A DNA stretch of 64,000 nt from Ciona savignyi (taxonomy: Eukaryota; Chordata; Ascidiacea; Phlebobranchia; Cionidae): positions 537,686 to 601,685 of the forward strand of contig CH003211.1 in NCBI GenBank assembly GCA_000149265.1, written 5' to 3'. This document shows, piece by piece, positions 50,048-63,969 of this stretch (positions within the stretch are counted from its first letter, which is position 1; the number at the start of each line of letters is the position of its first letter). The notes beneath the pieces are model-generated. The model did not search any database and was not told where the DNA came from. It saw nothing but the letters and a program-made list of their open reading frames with translations. A program made the position numbers and the translations under genes.

Positions 50048-52315
50048 GTTACACAATTACGATATCTTTGTAATCCTGTATAAAAGCGACACCTTTCCAT
50101 AAGTACAACTGCAAAAAGACTAATAATATATAAGAACCACCTCACATCTATTATTTACAAAAGAAAACACTAATTTCTTGGTGGTGGGCGTTAGGTCCAG
50201 ACATACGTAACCTGTTAATGACTTTGTTCTGGTTGTATGGTAACACACGAGCAATCGTTGGAGGGCACATTTATACAGGTTGTCACTACTTTGTTTTTTT
50301 ATTTAAACTTACACAATCTGTTAAAACTTATTGTTAACCTAAACAAATTACTGCCCAAAATGTACACAAAGAGATTTTCTTGATTTAACTTTTAAAGTCC
50401 GATTTTTATGTCACAAAAGTCTAAATTATTATGTTTTTTTTACAGCTTGTACCATATCTAAAATTGTCGCTATTTAGGCTATATTATTTTCATTTTTTAA
50501 ACCTATTATTATTATATATTTAGATGTTATGCATACTGGTATATATATTTATAAGCAATATATATGACAGATTTTAAGAAGCTTAGAACACTATTTGCCT
50601 TTTGAAATAATGAACTGTTTCTTTGTTTACGTTATATACACACACACCTACATGTTTTTCGCGACACAAGTTTGTACCTGAACAGTCACTCCAATGGTCA
50701 TTTGAAAATAAGGTTGCAAGACTTGTTTGACCTCTGCTGTATACCTATTGCCAGATGTATACTGTATTCTAAATCAACTAGAAAAATTGTTAATTAAAAA
50801 TACCGATCTGATTTTGACGGGACAATTTTCCTTTTTTTTTCTGGTGATAAATTGTGTGTTATATAAAAGGGAGAATGATTAATATGAGATAAATGGTATG
50901 GCCTTTTTCTTTTAAAAAATTTTTTCTTTGAAAGGGTTCCTGTGAAGTCTGGACCGGTACAGCCTTAGACCTTTACACATGAACAACAAAAATATTTACC
51001 CTTTTTTGTACTTTTTATTCTTCTTCATTAGCAATGTAATCCTACCTAATGCCCTATTCAGAATCTAATTATGGTTGCCGCAAACTATCAACTTTCATCC
51101 GAACTATTGTATTATCACTGTCATAAGTCACTGTTAATATAATATATACTAGTAGTGTTATTAAGTGTGTACTTTAGAATAGATTGCACTAGTCGATTAA
51201 ATAGCAACAAACAAAAGTTAAAATGTTGTTACTGAAATATATTTTCTCATGGTCTGGCCAAATCGCTTGGTAGGTTAGTGTTTGTCCAGCTAAAAGCTTG
51301 TAAGTTCCAATCTAGTTGTGTGTTTAAGCAAGACACTAGCGAAAATTGCCCGTACCCAGAAGAATAATGGGTTGTACTAAAACTAAAAGAATGTGTCAAT
51401 CCTATGCAACACACTGCAATAACAGTTGGCGTGAGAAAATCTGATAATTGGCCTTGCATATTTGCAGTCATAGCAATAAAACTTGATTATCCTACTGGTG
51501 GGGTATTACAAATTACTGTGTGAACTTTAAACAAAATATATAGTAACGGACAAAATAAATATCAAGGCAACTGCACAATTAAGGGTGGTGTAATTTGGCA
51601 TTTTATTTTAAATCTGTCCTTTACTGAACTGGAGGCTTGTTTTAAGCAACCACGCACCTTAATCCAAAAAGGGATGATGGCCTGTTTATTTTTTATAATT
51701 TTTACAGACCCAAGCCATTGGTATTTATTGGGCACTACCAACTTATGTACAATCCACTGTACCTAGGATACGATATCCAGTTTGTTGTTAAACAAGCATA
51801 AAATGCCATTCCCAGGTACACACAACTATACCAAACTCAAAACAGTTATGACCACCATGTTTAAACCTTGATGCTTCATGGTTAGATACAGTGAACCTCT
51901 GACAATAGGCTTTGTGGAGAACATTGTATTTAATTGCAACAGCTAGTCTGATTAGTGAACTCAATTAAGTTTAATTCAGGGTCATACAAATTAACTTGCT
52001 ACATTTACAAGATAATAATAGATGGCCGAATTCTTAAAAAAACTAAAAGCACAAACTCAAAAATGCATACAGAATGATATTACTAATGTAGTCGCTCAGC
52101 ACAAAAAATATTTCATGATGATTTTAAGCGCTTGAACAAAGCTTGAATTAAAACATTGAAAAATATGAAATTTTGTTTTCAATAATGTTACAAAGAAACT
52201 TGATCTTGTGGTTACTTTAAAATTCATTTTTTTGTAAATATTTGACCAATTTTTGCAGCGAAACAAGTTCATTAAAAAATTCTAACACAAAATGTCACCA
52301 AAACAATTCCATTTC
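50048..52315. other. 3' flank of the BNIP2-like gene, then intergenic
   Basis: AT-rich. It probably includes a long 3'UTR of the BNIP2-like gene. A diverged SINE lies at 51245-51500. No other coding sequence was recognised. Confidence 0.5.
51245..51500 (+). repeat. SINE family 1, diverged copy
   Basis: Contains gtaagttccaatctagttgtg, agcaagacactagcg, gggttgtactaaaactaaaag and caacacactgcaataac. These follow the order of the 48.64-kb copy, with the tail ttgattatcc. Confidence 0.65.
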
Positions 52316-55300
52316 TTAAACTTCCGCTTCCACTTCCACGGTTGCTTTGAATGCAAGTTGTTGATGCGATGGCATAAAAAAGAAAATTCCATCTTCAGGT
52401 AATTCCCCTTCGAATTGTAGGTCAATTGTCCATTCAACGAGGGTTTTCTTTCCGAGTTTGTTGGTGGCAAATGAAAGTTGATTCACTTTCTTTACACCCT
52501 CCAACTGAAATGAGATGCAGAATTTGGATACTAAATAGTAAAAATAGAATTTAGATTAGGAATTGAAAAAATATGAGACCGCTAAAGTATAACTTATGCA
52601 ACACCAATTTTTTAATCTTTTTCTGCCAGTTTTATTAGCATTTTCTGAACTTAATTTGCCTGGCAGTAATTGAACAAAACATGTTTAATGATATTTTATA
52701 CAATACTATACTGTCAAGGCTAAACAAGTGGATATACCAATTCAAAGTTATGACTGAAATCCAAATAATTTAACTATTTTACAGCTGGATTTGTCTATTT
52801 AATTTTATTTTTCTATTATTTCTCTTTCTATATTAGTAATTATGTGTTCTTTATACCTTTCCGAAAAACAATAAAAATTAAATAACTGTATTGTCTAACT
52901 CTTTATGCAAATCATTCTCTGGTATATTTATAAACAGAATAAAACATTCCTTACTTAAATTCACATGAACTGAGAAGGAATGCAATTTAAAGTTGACAAG
53001 GAATAACTTTTGTTATCCAACAAGTGGTATCCATTAGATCAGCCTATTATAAACAACCTACCGCGAGTAATTCTCTCTCCAGCTCCCTCTCAGTGATCCA
53101 GTGTTCCTTCTTATTCGCTGGTTCCACATCAGATTCCGTCATTTTCATGATCACCTTCTCACCCACAATTTCCGACTGTTCCACCTCATCCACTTTCTCT
53201 TCCTCTGCACCTGCAGTCAGCAAAGTGTGAAAATTTATGTCCATCTCATTTTTCGAAGATTTGACTCGCCTTTACAAGCAAATGGACCATTAGGGAGCTT
53301 ACTGCCTGCCGTGATTTTCTGCCCACCAGTAAACATACTATAATAGCTTTATCATGGATACACCCATTAACCATTGACAATTTAGATTTCATAGCTAGAA
53401 TTTAAAAAAATAGGTTACGTTTAGAATTTAAAAAAATAGGTTAATAAAATAGGTTACGTTTGAGTTATTATTCCTAGATTTCATTTAAGTATAAATTCAC
53501 CAGGCCTAGTTGACTGTTCAATTCTTGCCACATTACGACCTATATATCCATCAACAATTACTAGTTTTATTAAAATAATAAGTATTGGTAGTTTAGTGTA
53601 ATTAAATTTTAATGGAGGTTTAAATATAAAATAAAATGTTTAAAAAAATGATGTTTAATTCATTTGTGCAATTAATGTAAAGATATAGTTTGACCTGTTC
53701 GCTTATAATGATCTCCAAATGACCCTAGAGTTTTCTTTATCACGACAGACTATAGTCCTGCAGTATATCGCTACACTCGACTAAATACACAATCCACAAG
53801 TAAAAGAAGTAAATTGCAAATGGCGCTGCACAGCAACACAAAACAACCCGAATTTTCTGACATGAATATGACTGGAACTTTTGAAAAGCTTTTTTTTACT
53901 GACAACAACATCATAATGAAAATGAGCACAGTAATAACATGTCCCTTATTTACTGTTTAAAACTGCAACACTATTGAAATATGCAAAATATTTCGCTTTA
54001 TTATAAAAAATATCAAAACTCTGACATACTTCTATATGTTTTTCAACATTTTATATAAGCTAAAAAAATAGTAACCTGAAAAACATGTACACTGTTAAAT
54101 AAGGTAAAAGGCTGACCCTTTTTCTAAAACCAAATGATTTTATAATATAAAAAGCCAAAAATAAAGCCTTATTAAGTTTGCTTTCCCAAAAATCATTTTA
54201 ACAAAAAACGACTGCTTAATTGATTTTCACTAGTTTTATTTTCTAACTAATAATGAAACCTGACAATGCATGTAGACGTAATAAATATAAATAGTCATTG
54301 TCTGTGTTGTGCAGCGTCAATTGCAATTTGATCGACCTTTACTTTGTGTGGATTGTCCTGATTAATCTGATGACGGATCAATATTTTCAAACTTTCTAAA
54401 GCTGCTCTGTTTGGTTGAAAATCTTAGAAATCTACCCACCACCGTCAAGACCTGTCTCTTGCTCAGTTTCTTTGTTAATTTCATCGTTCTCTGAGGCAGA
54501 GGCCTCCTCCATAAGTACCTGATGAACAAACAAGTCAAGAGAAAGGTTACCAACATGTGTGTCAATTAAAAAACATGATTTTTAATTTGGCAAAAAGTTT
54601 ACAAAATAACTGAACTTACATGGCATTCAAAATCCATTTGAATCTGGGCAAACAATATTGTGAAATGCTCCCAAAATCAACTTTTAAGCCAATGCACTAA
54701 AATAAAGTAACCACCACATTTTCAACAAAATAGATGATCCTACTTACTCAGGAAGTTACCTTTTTGGACATGATTCTCTTACCTTTTCCAATCGTTTGAT
54801 CAGCAGAGTTTTAAGACCGGTCGACTTTATGTTGCGCTTTTCCAGGTTCGCTTTCAGCTCTGCTACTTTCAGCTTCCGTATGTTGTAAAGTGTGGCTTCG
54901 ACATAATCTAAATCATAACTACAAGTTATTTTGTGGAAAAAATGTTTAATGAATTGATTTTAAACAGATAATCAACTCCGCATTAACATGAGGGTGGGAG
55001 TTAAACTGGTGATTACCTGTGTGTAAACGCCTCTTACGTTTTCCCATTAACGATGATAAACATGAATATTCTATCCTGTGATGAAATAATGAACAAATTT
55101 GGACAAAAAGCCTCACCGGTTGCTTGATTTTTAATATCGTTTGTAATCAGTGGGTTATTGTCCGCATCATAATCACTTGATTGTGTGGCACTGCCGTTCT
55201 GATCAATTCCTTCGTTTTCGGAACCTAAGTCCATATCCATGGTCGGGTCCTGTGGAGGGTCAGTCTGTTAATAATAAGGAGGGAGGGGCATAAAAATCGA

Positions 55301-58300
55301 AATTTATCCGCTGCAGACAAGACAACAAGTGCGGAAAATAGAACCGTGAAATCAAATATAAAAGTGAGTGGATTGTTTTTGACTGACCTACTGAAAAAAT
55401 TTAAATGAGTCAATAAAGTGGATTTTGTACAAGGCTTGGCAAGGACAACTCATTATGATACAGGCTGCCTCATAATTTAGTTTAAAACATGTTATCTTGT
55501 GGTTTTTAGGAACTACAAAAGTTATTTAATTGTTTTTAAAGAACTTTTAATTTTAATTGCAGGATGACCGATCTAGAGACCCTCCCACAAGACTCCCGAA
55601 ATTCGAGACTAATAAAATTAAGTTATTTTCCCTTTACCATTGCCCCGAACCCTAAGCATCATTCACCTCTTCCTGTGCGCATTCTGCTGTTACTTCCTCT
55701 TTGATATCCACCCCGCTTTCCTTTGGTGTGTTCATCACAGTGATCTTTATCTGATCAAGCGGAACAGTTGCCATGGAGAACTTTCGCTCGGTGGGGCTTC
55801 CATCCACCACTGATGGTTCGACAGATGTGGGGTTGGTCGGGTCATACTTTGCCGCATCTGCAATACACAAGTATGATAGAAAGCTATGAATGCGGTGCAG
55901 CCAAAAAATACCCTTCCAAATGATTCAAAATGTTTTATTGTTTTATAGATTATTAATAAATTTAACAATTAAAAACTAGGTAATACATAAATATGCACAG
56001 ATGCATACAGAAGTGTCTGGTGCCTCATGCGCTACAAATATACTTTTCTTACTAAATTTGCTCGTTTCTGGGTTTGATATATATAACTTTATTCAATCAC
56101 TGTATTTAACATGTAATTGAAAAAAACTGTACCTGTCATAAAAAAAACTAAAGAAATCATAAAACAGTCAAGGATTCGAAATTCCAGACAGAAAATACAT
56201 TGTCTGAGGTTATTTGAAAACAATTATTCTATATTGTGTATCATGTAAGTTGGCAATATAACAATACACTACTCAGAACAGTCAACTGTATAACAACTTC
56301 ATACAATGGGTTGTGTGTATAAAGGGTGATTTAAAACAAATAGCATTTTGTGTGGTCGAATGGTTAATTTTATTAATTACATGAACCAATTTTACACAAA
56401 AACACTCATGGTGACGATCCCTTCATGGGTTTAAACTTAGCCTGGAAAATTTACCATTTTGCGTTTCAATGCCAGGTTCCATTTTCACTTGCTTGATTGG
56501 TGGCTCATCTTTGTTGGTTTCGTTGGTTGATGCACTGACCGATCTCTTCTGCGTGATCGACGCAACTTTCTTCTCTGCCAACCATTTCTATGGAAGCATG
56601 ATAGTTTTAACCCCACTAAACTATGTCTGCTGGACAAATCATTTTAAATGCTGTTCATATAGGTGTACCACTTTACAATGTATACAGGTGTAACCTGTTA
56701 CTACACAGTATTTGCTAAAGTTTACACCCTGAATTGGGGAAAGCACTACATAATCATGTGTACTAAAGTCAAATTTGTCTATATTTGACCAGAAATAAAT
56801 ATTTTTGCAAATATTTTAAAGATTTTCTTACTAAATTAAAAATTAATCCTTTAATTTGGACTGGGCTAAACAAATCTAACAGGATAGCAATATCAGGTCA
56901 CTAATGAATGACAAATTTGTGTGGTTTACTAAGATTTTAAAAACTTCTACCCACAGAAAACTTGTCGTAGTGAGTTTTCGATTTGCAGTGCGTTACTTTA
57001 GCACTTGCTTCTGAATTGTAGAATTTGTGGCAGATTTTGCAGAAAAATCCAGAAACTGGGATCACGTAGTTCTGACCTGTGAATGTAATTTAATCAAACT
57101 TGGGTAAGAATAGTGATTTACAGAATGTGATTTGTATTCCTAAATTGTTTGGCACAATTGTTAAGCAAAATCCTTATTTTAAACCAGATATATTATATAA
57201 ACGTTTTGATTATTTATATTCTGTTGGTTTGGAAACACTGTATAAGGTATTTAGTCATGATTATCTTTGGATAACTTGTACCCAAAAGCTTATACACAGT
57301 TTAAGATGATTATGGAACATCATGAGAAATTTATTTCAAAAGAAAATACCGGATTTGTGCAATTTTTATTGGATGGTTAGCATTAAAGAATGCATTTGGG
57401 TTTTATATAGCAACAGTGCTGTAAAAACAGCAAGGCTATGTGGACACTTACAAGAAAGAACAAAGTCTTTTAAATTTTGTCTCACAAGGAAAACACACAG
57501 TATATAATGTCATGCTTACAAAAACAATTTCATTTAATGTATTTATACCCGAAAACATACCGAGAGGTGTTTCTGGGTCAAAATCGGGAAGATCAAAACT
57601 TTCAATGATTTCTTCTTTTTCATCACCAGGTGGCAGTAAAGAGTCCTCAGTCTGGTAATATGCATAATGTTAATCCAAATAAATAATTTATTTTAAATAA
57701 TAAGTTCTGTCAGGATTTTACGAACCCCAATGTATTACAATATAGCAGTTGGCATTTGTTGTCACGCATTGGTCCGGATATATTACTTCACTGTATTAAG
57801 TTATATGTTGTGATGGAGTTATCTTTTAGTGTGAAATAAAGAATAATAAAATTTCCATTTCCGTTATTGTATTTTATTCCACAAATTTTTTTGGCTGCTG
57901 CTAGGTTTAATCCTGATGATTACTTTAATTTCAGTTTATTACAAAAATGATTCTATATAATTTTTATGTTTTGAATAAAAATTATATTATAGGTCCTTTA
58001 AAAAATTAACACTCCTGAAAACTTTTTCACCTTGTTTGAATCTGCCTTGTTGATATCTGATGGTATGGAGGGGACAGGTGACACTGAAATATTTATAAGT
58101 TTGATTATTTAATTTAAGTCGAAGGATGAAAAAAACATTTAGATACCTTTTGCAGGAGCAATCGGTAGTGTTGGTGGTTGGTCGGGTCTTGGTGGAACTG
58201 TAACATGTTTGTTAAAATAGTGTATGGGTGGGTGTGGGTTAATAAATATTACCTGGGCCATGGGGTGCAACCCAAGTTTTGTTCCAACTGTGTGGAGGAG

Positions 58301-58995
58301 GGCTTCGTCTGTGGGGTGAGCGGCGATCTGGGTGTGGTGGGTAACGATATCGGTCCCATTCTGGAGGTGGTGGTCCCCAATACCCACGGGGTGGACTCCT
58401 TCCTCTTGGGGGACCATATCTAGGAGGGCTTCTGCGGTGCCAGTATGGAGGGCTGCGTCGGCGTTCTGGTGGGGGGCCTCTGTAGTAGTGCGGGGGTGAC
58501 TTTCTTCTCCAGTCTGGAGGACTCCTGGGTCTTTCTCTTCTAGGACTTGGTGGTCTGGGTGGCATTCTGTCACGTGGACTGATTGGTCGCTCACTACGAG
58601 GGCTTGGAGCTCTCTGATTGGTGGAGCGGTCATTACGAGGACTACCGGATCGCTTATGATCGGGACTTGGGGGTCGAGTTGGGGAGTGACCTCGTGGGGG
58701 TGCACTTCTTGGGGGGCTTCGACCACGATAATACTCCTGCCATCTGTACCAGTCTGGTGGCGGCCCTCGCTCTATAAATTTGGTGAATGTTAATATTTAT
58801 TTGGTCTCTAACACAATTATTATCAAGTTACCAGGTGAACGTCGCTCTGAACTAGGCGGAACACCACCGGTAGGATCTGTGTAAAGTTGGTAAAGATAAT
58901 ATGACAGAATTGTGTTATATCAACGAAAACACAAGCTCACTTTGCTGTGGAGGATACCAAGGTCTACCAGCGGAGGGCGGTGGTGAGCGGCTCAT
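52316..58995 (-). CDS. RS/proline-rich, matrin-type zinc finger and SAP domain protein
   Basis: Probably a nuclear RNA/DNA-binding protein. Fourteen exons in matching phase: 58995-58941, 58876-58832, 58771-58253, 58197-58147, 58083-58031, 57651-57561, 57076-56955, 56587-56455, 55857-55667, 55264-55117, 54907-54783, 54518-54443, 53210-53062, 52504-52316, giving 648 residues from the ATG at 58995. Order: an Arg/Ser/Pro-rich N-terminus with RSPP repeats; a matrin-type zinc finger (FFCKICHKFYNSEASAK then THCKSKTHYDKF) resembling those of ZNF638, matrin-3 and CIZ1; an acidic linker; a SAP helix-extension-helix (KLKVAELKANLEKRNIKS); and an acidic region ending in an unrecognised C-terminal segment. 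The closest named homologue is not clear to me. Exon 9 can also be read through to a TAG at 55652, giving a shorter protein without SAP. The true start may lie further upstream (see next entry). Confidence 0.85.
55005..55077 (+). repeat. SINE family 1, 3' end fragment
   Basis: The string cgttttcccattaacgatgataaacatgaatattctatcctg matches the 3' end of the 48.64-kb SINE. It lies in the intron between the SAP exon (54783-54907) and its upstream exon. Confidence 0.6.
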
Positions 58996-60529
58996 GTTGC
59001 ACACAATGAATTGCTCCTGTTCTTCAAAAACTAAATATGGTTCGTTTTTGTTTTGGTCACCACTTAGCTTGCTTACTGCAAGAAATATTAGAAAAGAGAT
59101 TAAATCCAACATCTATCTCGTCAGTACCATGAACTCGGATATATTTATAAAGAGTAAATCTTAAGTTGAAATTGAAACTGATATTTTTGTTTGTTTTTCT
59201 AATTTTGTTGTTCTTTGTTCTATGTTTGTTCTATGGTAAACTTTTAAGCCTAATAAATGTTAAGAATACAACTGATGTAGTTATGCATAAGTCTGTAAGT
59301 CTAACATGCACATATTCTTTGTTTCTCAATTTTACTGATTTTTTTACTGTAAAGTATGTATGCTGATTATAACTGTAATTTTTATTCTGACATAAAGAAA
59401 TTTTGACACAAATTAACCTTCAAGGCAAACTGCAGGCAATTCTCACAGAAACTGTCTGTAAATAGATCTTACAAGGCATTTCTGCTATCTTTTGAACTCG
59501 TTTTCGTCGAGTGATTTCCATTTTTCAATTCTGTTTTACCTTTGGCTGTAAAGCTGTAACAATCCACTAGTGTCTGTTAAATATTTTACAATGTCAATAT
59601 AAGTATATACGGTAAAACTTTAGTTTATGGTTGCAATTTTGCATTGAATAAAAAACAAAAATTTTAATTTTAAAAATTTACACAGGGCTCTTTGGTAAAA
59701 ACAGAAACGAATTTACTAACATTTTATAGCATATACTGGACTGACATCTTCATGGTTATGAGCACCTTATATATTAACATGTGCACTGTTGGGGAAAACT
59801 AAAAGGAGGAAACTGCACAACAAATTGAAGATTAGGGCATTAGAGTTAATTTTTAACATAGGGGCGAAGTTGGGGTTAGTTGCGGAATTGAGATTAATGT
59901 TTAGGGTTGGGTTAAAATTAGTTCGAATAGTTTTAGTGAGCAGTTTCCCCTTCTTTTAGTGTTGCCCGCACTGTTTAATATTTTCACAAATTTCTTTAAG
60001 CAGACAAAATAAAACGATTCATAAAACAGAAATAATGTGTAATCGTGGAGTATATTATTTTAAAATTGAAATTTCATGGGCTTGATTAAAGATACCACAA
60101 AAACTCTTATAGCCATCGCCTGGTTTCGATTAAAACTTTCTGTCAATGAAATTTTTACTGGTACTGTAAACGTCTAAAAAGTTTCTGGCCAAAGGTGAGC
60201 ATGTATCGCATTGCAACCCCTCTAACATAGTTAACTAGCCTATCTGGAGCCTAATAGCACATATAAGTAAATTCAAACTTTTTTTTTTTTTTAAATGAGA
60301 AAAAAAACACAATAAACATATGAATTGACAACTAGGTATGTAGCCCATACTATTTACATAAAATAAAGCAAGTTACGGGTAATTATGAGAATATCTTACA
60401 GTTAAATCTTTGTGTTAAAATTCGGCTTGAATTTTAATTCCGTATTTTCTTCGCTTCATCAACAATAAATACACGTGATTTTTCCGCGGTAACATCGCTC
60501 TAGCGCCACCTTTCGGATTTACCATCCAT
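58996..60529 (-). CDS. possible 5' extension of the zinc finger/SAP gene
   Basis: The frame of the first exon stays open upstream of the ATG at 58995. Three pieces join in phase: ATG plus four bases at 60529-60523 (donor gtaaat), 59455-59418 (acceptor tttacag, donor gttaat), and 59067 onward (acceptor gcaag) running into the 58995 exon. The added N-terminus, 39 residues, would begin MDDSFCENCLQFALK. This gives a 687-residue protein. The 7-base first coding exon cannot be proved from sequence, but all three phases agree. If wrong, the ATG at 58995 is the start. Confidence 0.4.
59791..59967. mobile_element. 177-bp hAT-like MITE with G-rich core
   Basis: Ends ggggaaaactaaaaggagg...aaactgc and gcagtttccccttcttttagtgttgccc are inverted repeats of about 26 bp. 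Perfect 8-bp direct repeats, gcactgtt, flank it (59783-59790 and 59968-59975). The interior has repeated ggggtt/gggttgggtt strings. A truncated relative lies at 33245. Confidence 0.85.
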
Positions 60530-60739
60530 AATTGGTTGGTTAGAAATGTCAGCTCTTTGGTGAGAAAATTTACATTGAAGAATTTGTACATGGGTATCGT
60601 ATAATAAATTTTACGGATATTCGCTTTCTCATACCATTGTATCGTCCTAATTGTTAGTGAAATACCTCGTGCCTACGGTCAAGTTTGTAGCAGTTTTGAA
60701 ATTATATTTGCAAAAACTGCATTTATTTCATTTAATCGA

Positions 60740-61122
60740 CGCCAACTGTGTTCGTTCTGTTTAACCTTATGACGTCATTGACACTTATCACCTCATGACG
60801 CCATTGACACCTAAAGCAGTTGTTTTCTATCTACGTCATACTTTGCTTTATAAAGCGTTGTGCGATTACATATAAACACAAAGATACAACTTTAATAAAG
60901 AATACGAGTACAGTTTTCCGGTTTGTCTATTTAGTGGAGGTCTGCTGCCAGTCTAGTTTAGTTCCACGCCATGTGGGTACATACGGAGTCGGAACAAAGA
61001 TTTATGTACAAGTTATAGACGGCGGCGGACCTGGGACATGGTCCGGCCAATTAAGAGCGTTGAAAAACCCCTGGCCCCACAAGTTTCCTAAGCAATGTTA
61101 CTGTGTTGTAGAATGTAGATAA
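60740..61122 (+). other. unassigned region: short direct repeat, TATA-like and open frame
   Basis: Two near copies of atgacgtcattgacac lie at about 60769-60810. Tttataaagcg (60846) and aataaagaa (60894) follow, a spacing reminiscent of an LTR. A 100-codon frame ends at 61122; its last half (VGTKIYVQVIDGGGPGTWSG) is GC-richer and protein-like but not recognised. It could be a solo LTR with a retroelement scrap, or chance. Confidence 0.25.
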
Positions 61123-61179
61123 ATACAATTAAGACGTTGCTAATAAAGTAGTTAATCCACTCAGTTCAGACGATGTCCG

Positions 61180-61290
61180 CTAAATCTCTTAACCATGGGC
61201 ACATCGAATTAGCCAGCGGCTGGTTTTGTCTGAACAACCCTTCGTCTGACGGTTGACTGTGTAACCAACTGAGCCAACGGCAAGTTTAAG
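61180..61290 (-). repeat. tRNA-derived SINE head
   Basis: On the minus strand gccgttggctcagttggtta is a good tRNA 5' half and A box. A degenerate B-box region (gaagggttgttcagac) and atgtgcccatggttaagag follow. The stretch is related to family 1 but diverged. It does not fold as a full tRNA. Confidence 0.5.
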
Positions 61291-61955
61291 TGCTGGTAAC
61301 TGGTGACTCGTAAGGTATAGGGGTGTCATCACAGGGGCAATCGTCATTTTACCTCGCGAATTCGTAAGAAAGCGTACACACGAGTAATCGCTAGTTGTTA
61401 AAGTTTAGTAAGGTAAACTTGAAGGTATAAAATGTATGCTAATGGAGTAATTTAATTTCACACGACCAGCTTATTTGTATCCGAGGAAAGGGTGATTCAA
61501 TTGGTTCACAACTTTCAGCAACATCATCTACAAATCACCAATTGTTTTTTTTTTATAATATTGCAGGGTTTTCGGGAATATTTTAATTAGCGTATTTATT
61601 TGGAAAAGTGGGACACATATTCTTATTGTTCGTTTTTTTTTTTTTTTTTTATCAAACGCTGGACAGACATGGCTTGTGGCCCCGATATCTACCAAAAGGG
61701 GTAATGGAATCGCAATCAAATTTTGCCATTCGTACAACATAGTCTAGATATGCATAAACTTTTTTGGGTGATAAATCCAAAGGAATTCCCCTGGCACCAT
61801 AAACAAGGTATTTTTTTTCATTTTGGGCATTAGCAATTTATAGGAGACCAGAACATGCCACTTGGGATTCTTAAAACTTCTAACCGGGTTCAATAACGTG
61901 TTTTACCGAATGACCTGGCGACTGTACAGGTCTGCAGGGCGACCGTACAGGTAAT

Positions 61956-62516
61956 TCAGCAATACATATTTATCTCGCCACTTTCACGCAATTTCCCCAA
62001 AAAATCAGATTTATAACCGAACTGCCTAAACAACCGCTCCAGCGGTTTGACATTCGAACCAGGTTTTATTACAACTTTCCAAACTCCGGAAACAAAACGA
62101 AGGAATATTTTCTTCCCAACTTTATTTATTACCATTTGGTATTGCTCAATCGCACATTGCAACATCGACAGTGGTATGCCAACCGCGAGTACAGAATCGC
62201 TGGCATCAGCGTTGTACAACAAAACAGTTGATATTACTGCGCAAATTTGAAGGCATGCCGAGCAGAATAAGAATAAACACTTTATCAACGCAAGATGAAG
62301 CGCGTATTTTGAAATATCTTTCACACCATGGAGATATTGCATCACCTTTATTACTGAAAAATACCGAAACAATCTTGCTGTAGCAACAATATTTACACGT
62401 AGATAGGCACGGTGGCTATGAAACTGGATCATGATCATGGCAACTGCATGTTTTCGCAGTTTTTGGTTTGAAATGCGACGAGAACAGCAACTGGTGGGAA
62501 TGAATATCGACACCAA
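61956..62516 (-). CDS. unassigned open frame with hydrophobic segments
   Basis: The frame has 183-186 codons, uninterrupted, starting just after a TAA. The first ATG is internal (near 62435), so a protein of about 160 residues is the safest reading. It contains two hydrophobic stretches (ALIKCLFLFCSACLQICAVI and SVLAVGIPLSMLQCA) that could be membrane helices, then a basic C-terminus ending in NMYC. It lies about 170 bp downstream of the SEC61 alpha stop on the same strand. I recognise no family. It may be a chance frame; overlapping plus-strand frames of 67-70 codons are shorter. Confidence 0.3.
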   Translation of the reverse strand: MVSIFIPTSCCSRRISNQKLRKHAVAMIMIQFHSHRAYLRVNIVATARLFRYFSVIKVMQYLHGVKDISKYALHLALIKCLFLFCSACLQICAVISTVLLYNADASDSVLAVGIPLSMLQCAIEQYQMVINKVGKKIFLRFVSGVWKVVIKPGSNVKPLERLFRQFGYKSDFLGKLRESGEINMYC

Positions 62517-62689
62517 TCGCTCTTAAACAAAGAACGTCAATAACCGCCTTCTACATAAATTTCTTTAAACATCCAAATTAAAAACTACCCTCATCACCTG
62601 CAAGAAAAAGAAAACTGCCCTGATAAATAGTTCTTGGAAGGAATAAATTAACAGGGTCCGGAGATCTCTTGCTCGCGCAGTGGTGGAGT

Positions 62690-63969
<1,280 letters not shown>

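Noticed and set aside
49153..50145. Minus-strand frames of 104 and 133 codons
   Set aside because: Shadows of the BNIP2-like CDS.
52316..55264. A separate SAP-domain gene starting at the ATG at 55240
   Set aside because: The exon 55667/55264 junction is GT-AG and in phase with the zinc finger exons, so one gene is simpler; a separate start cannot be fully excluded.
58139..58726. 195-codon minus-strand frame with His/Pro/Glu-rich peptide
   Set aside because: A different frame from the RS/Pro-rich one that joins both neighbouring exons in phase.
61528..61740. 70-codon minus-strand frame
   Set aside because: Passes through an A/T homopolymer run and has no family signature.
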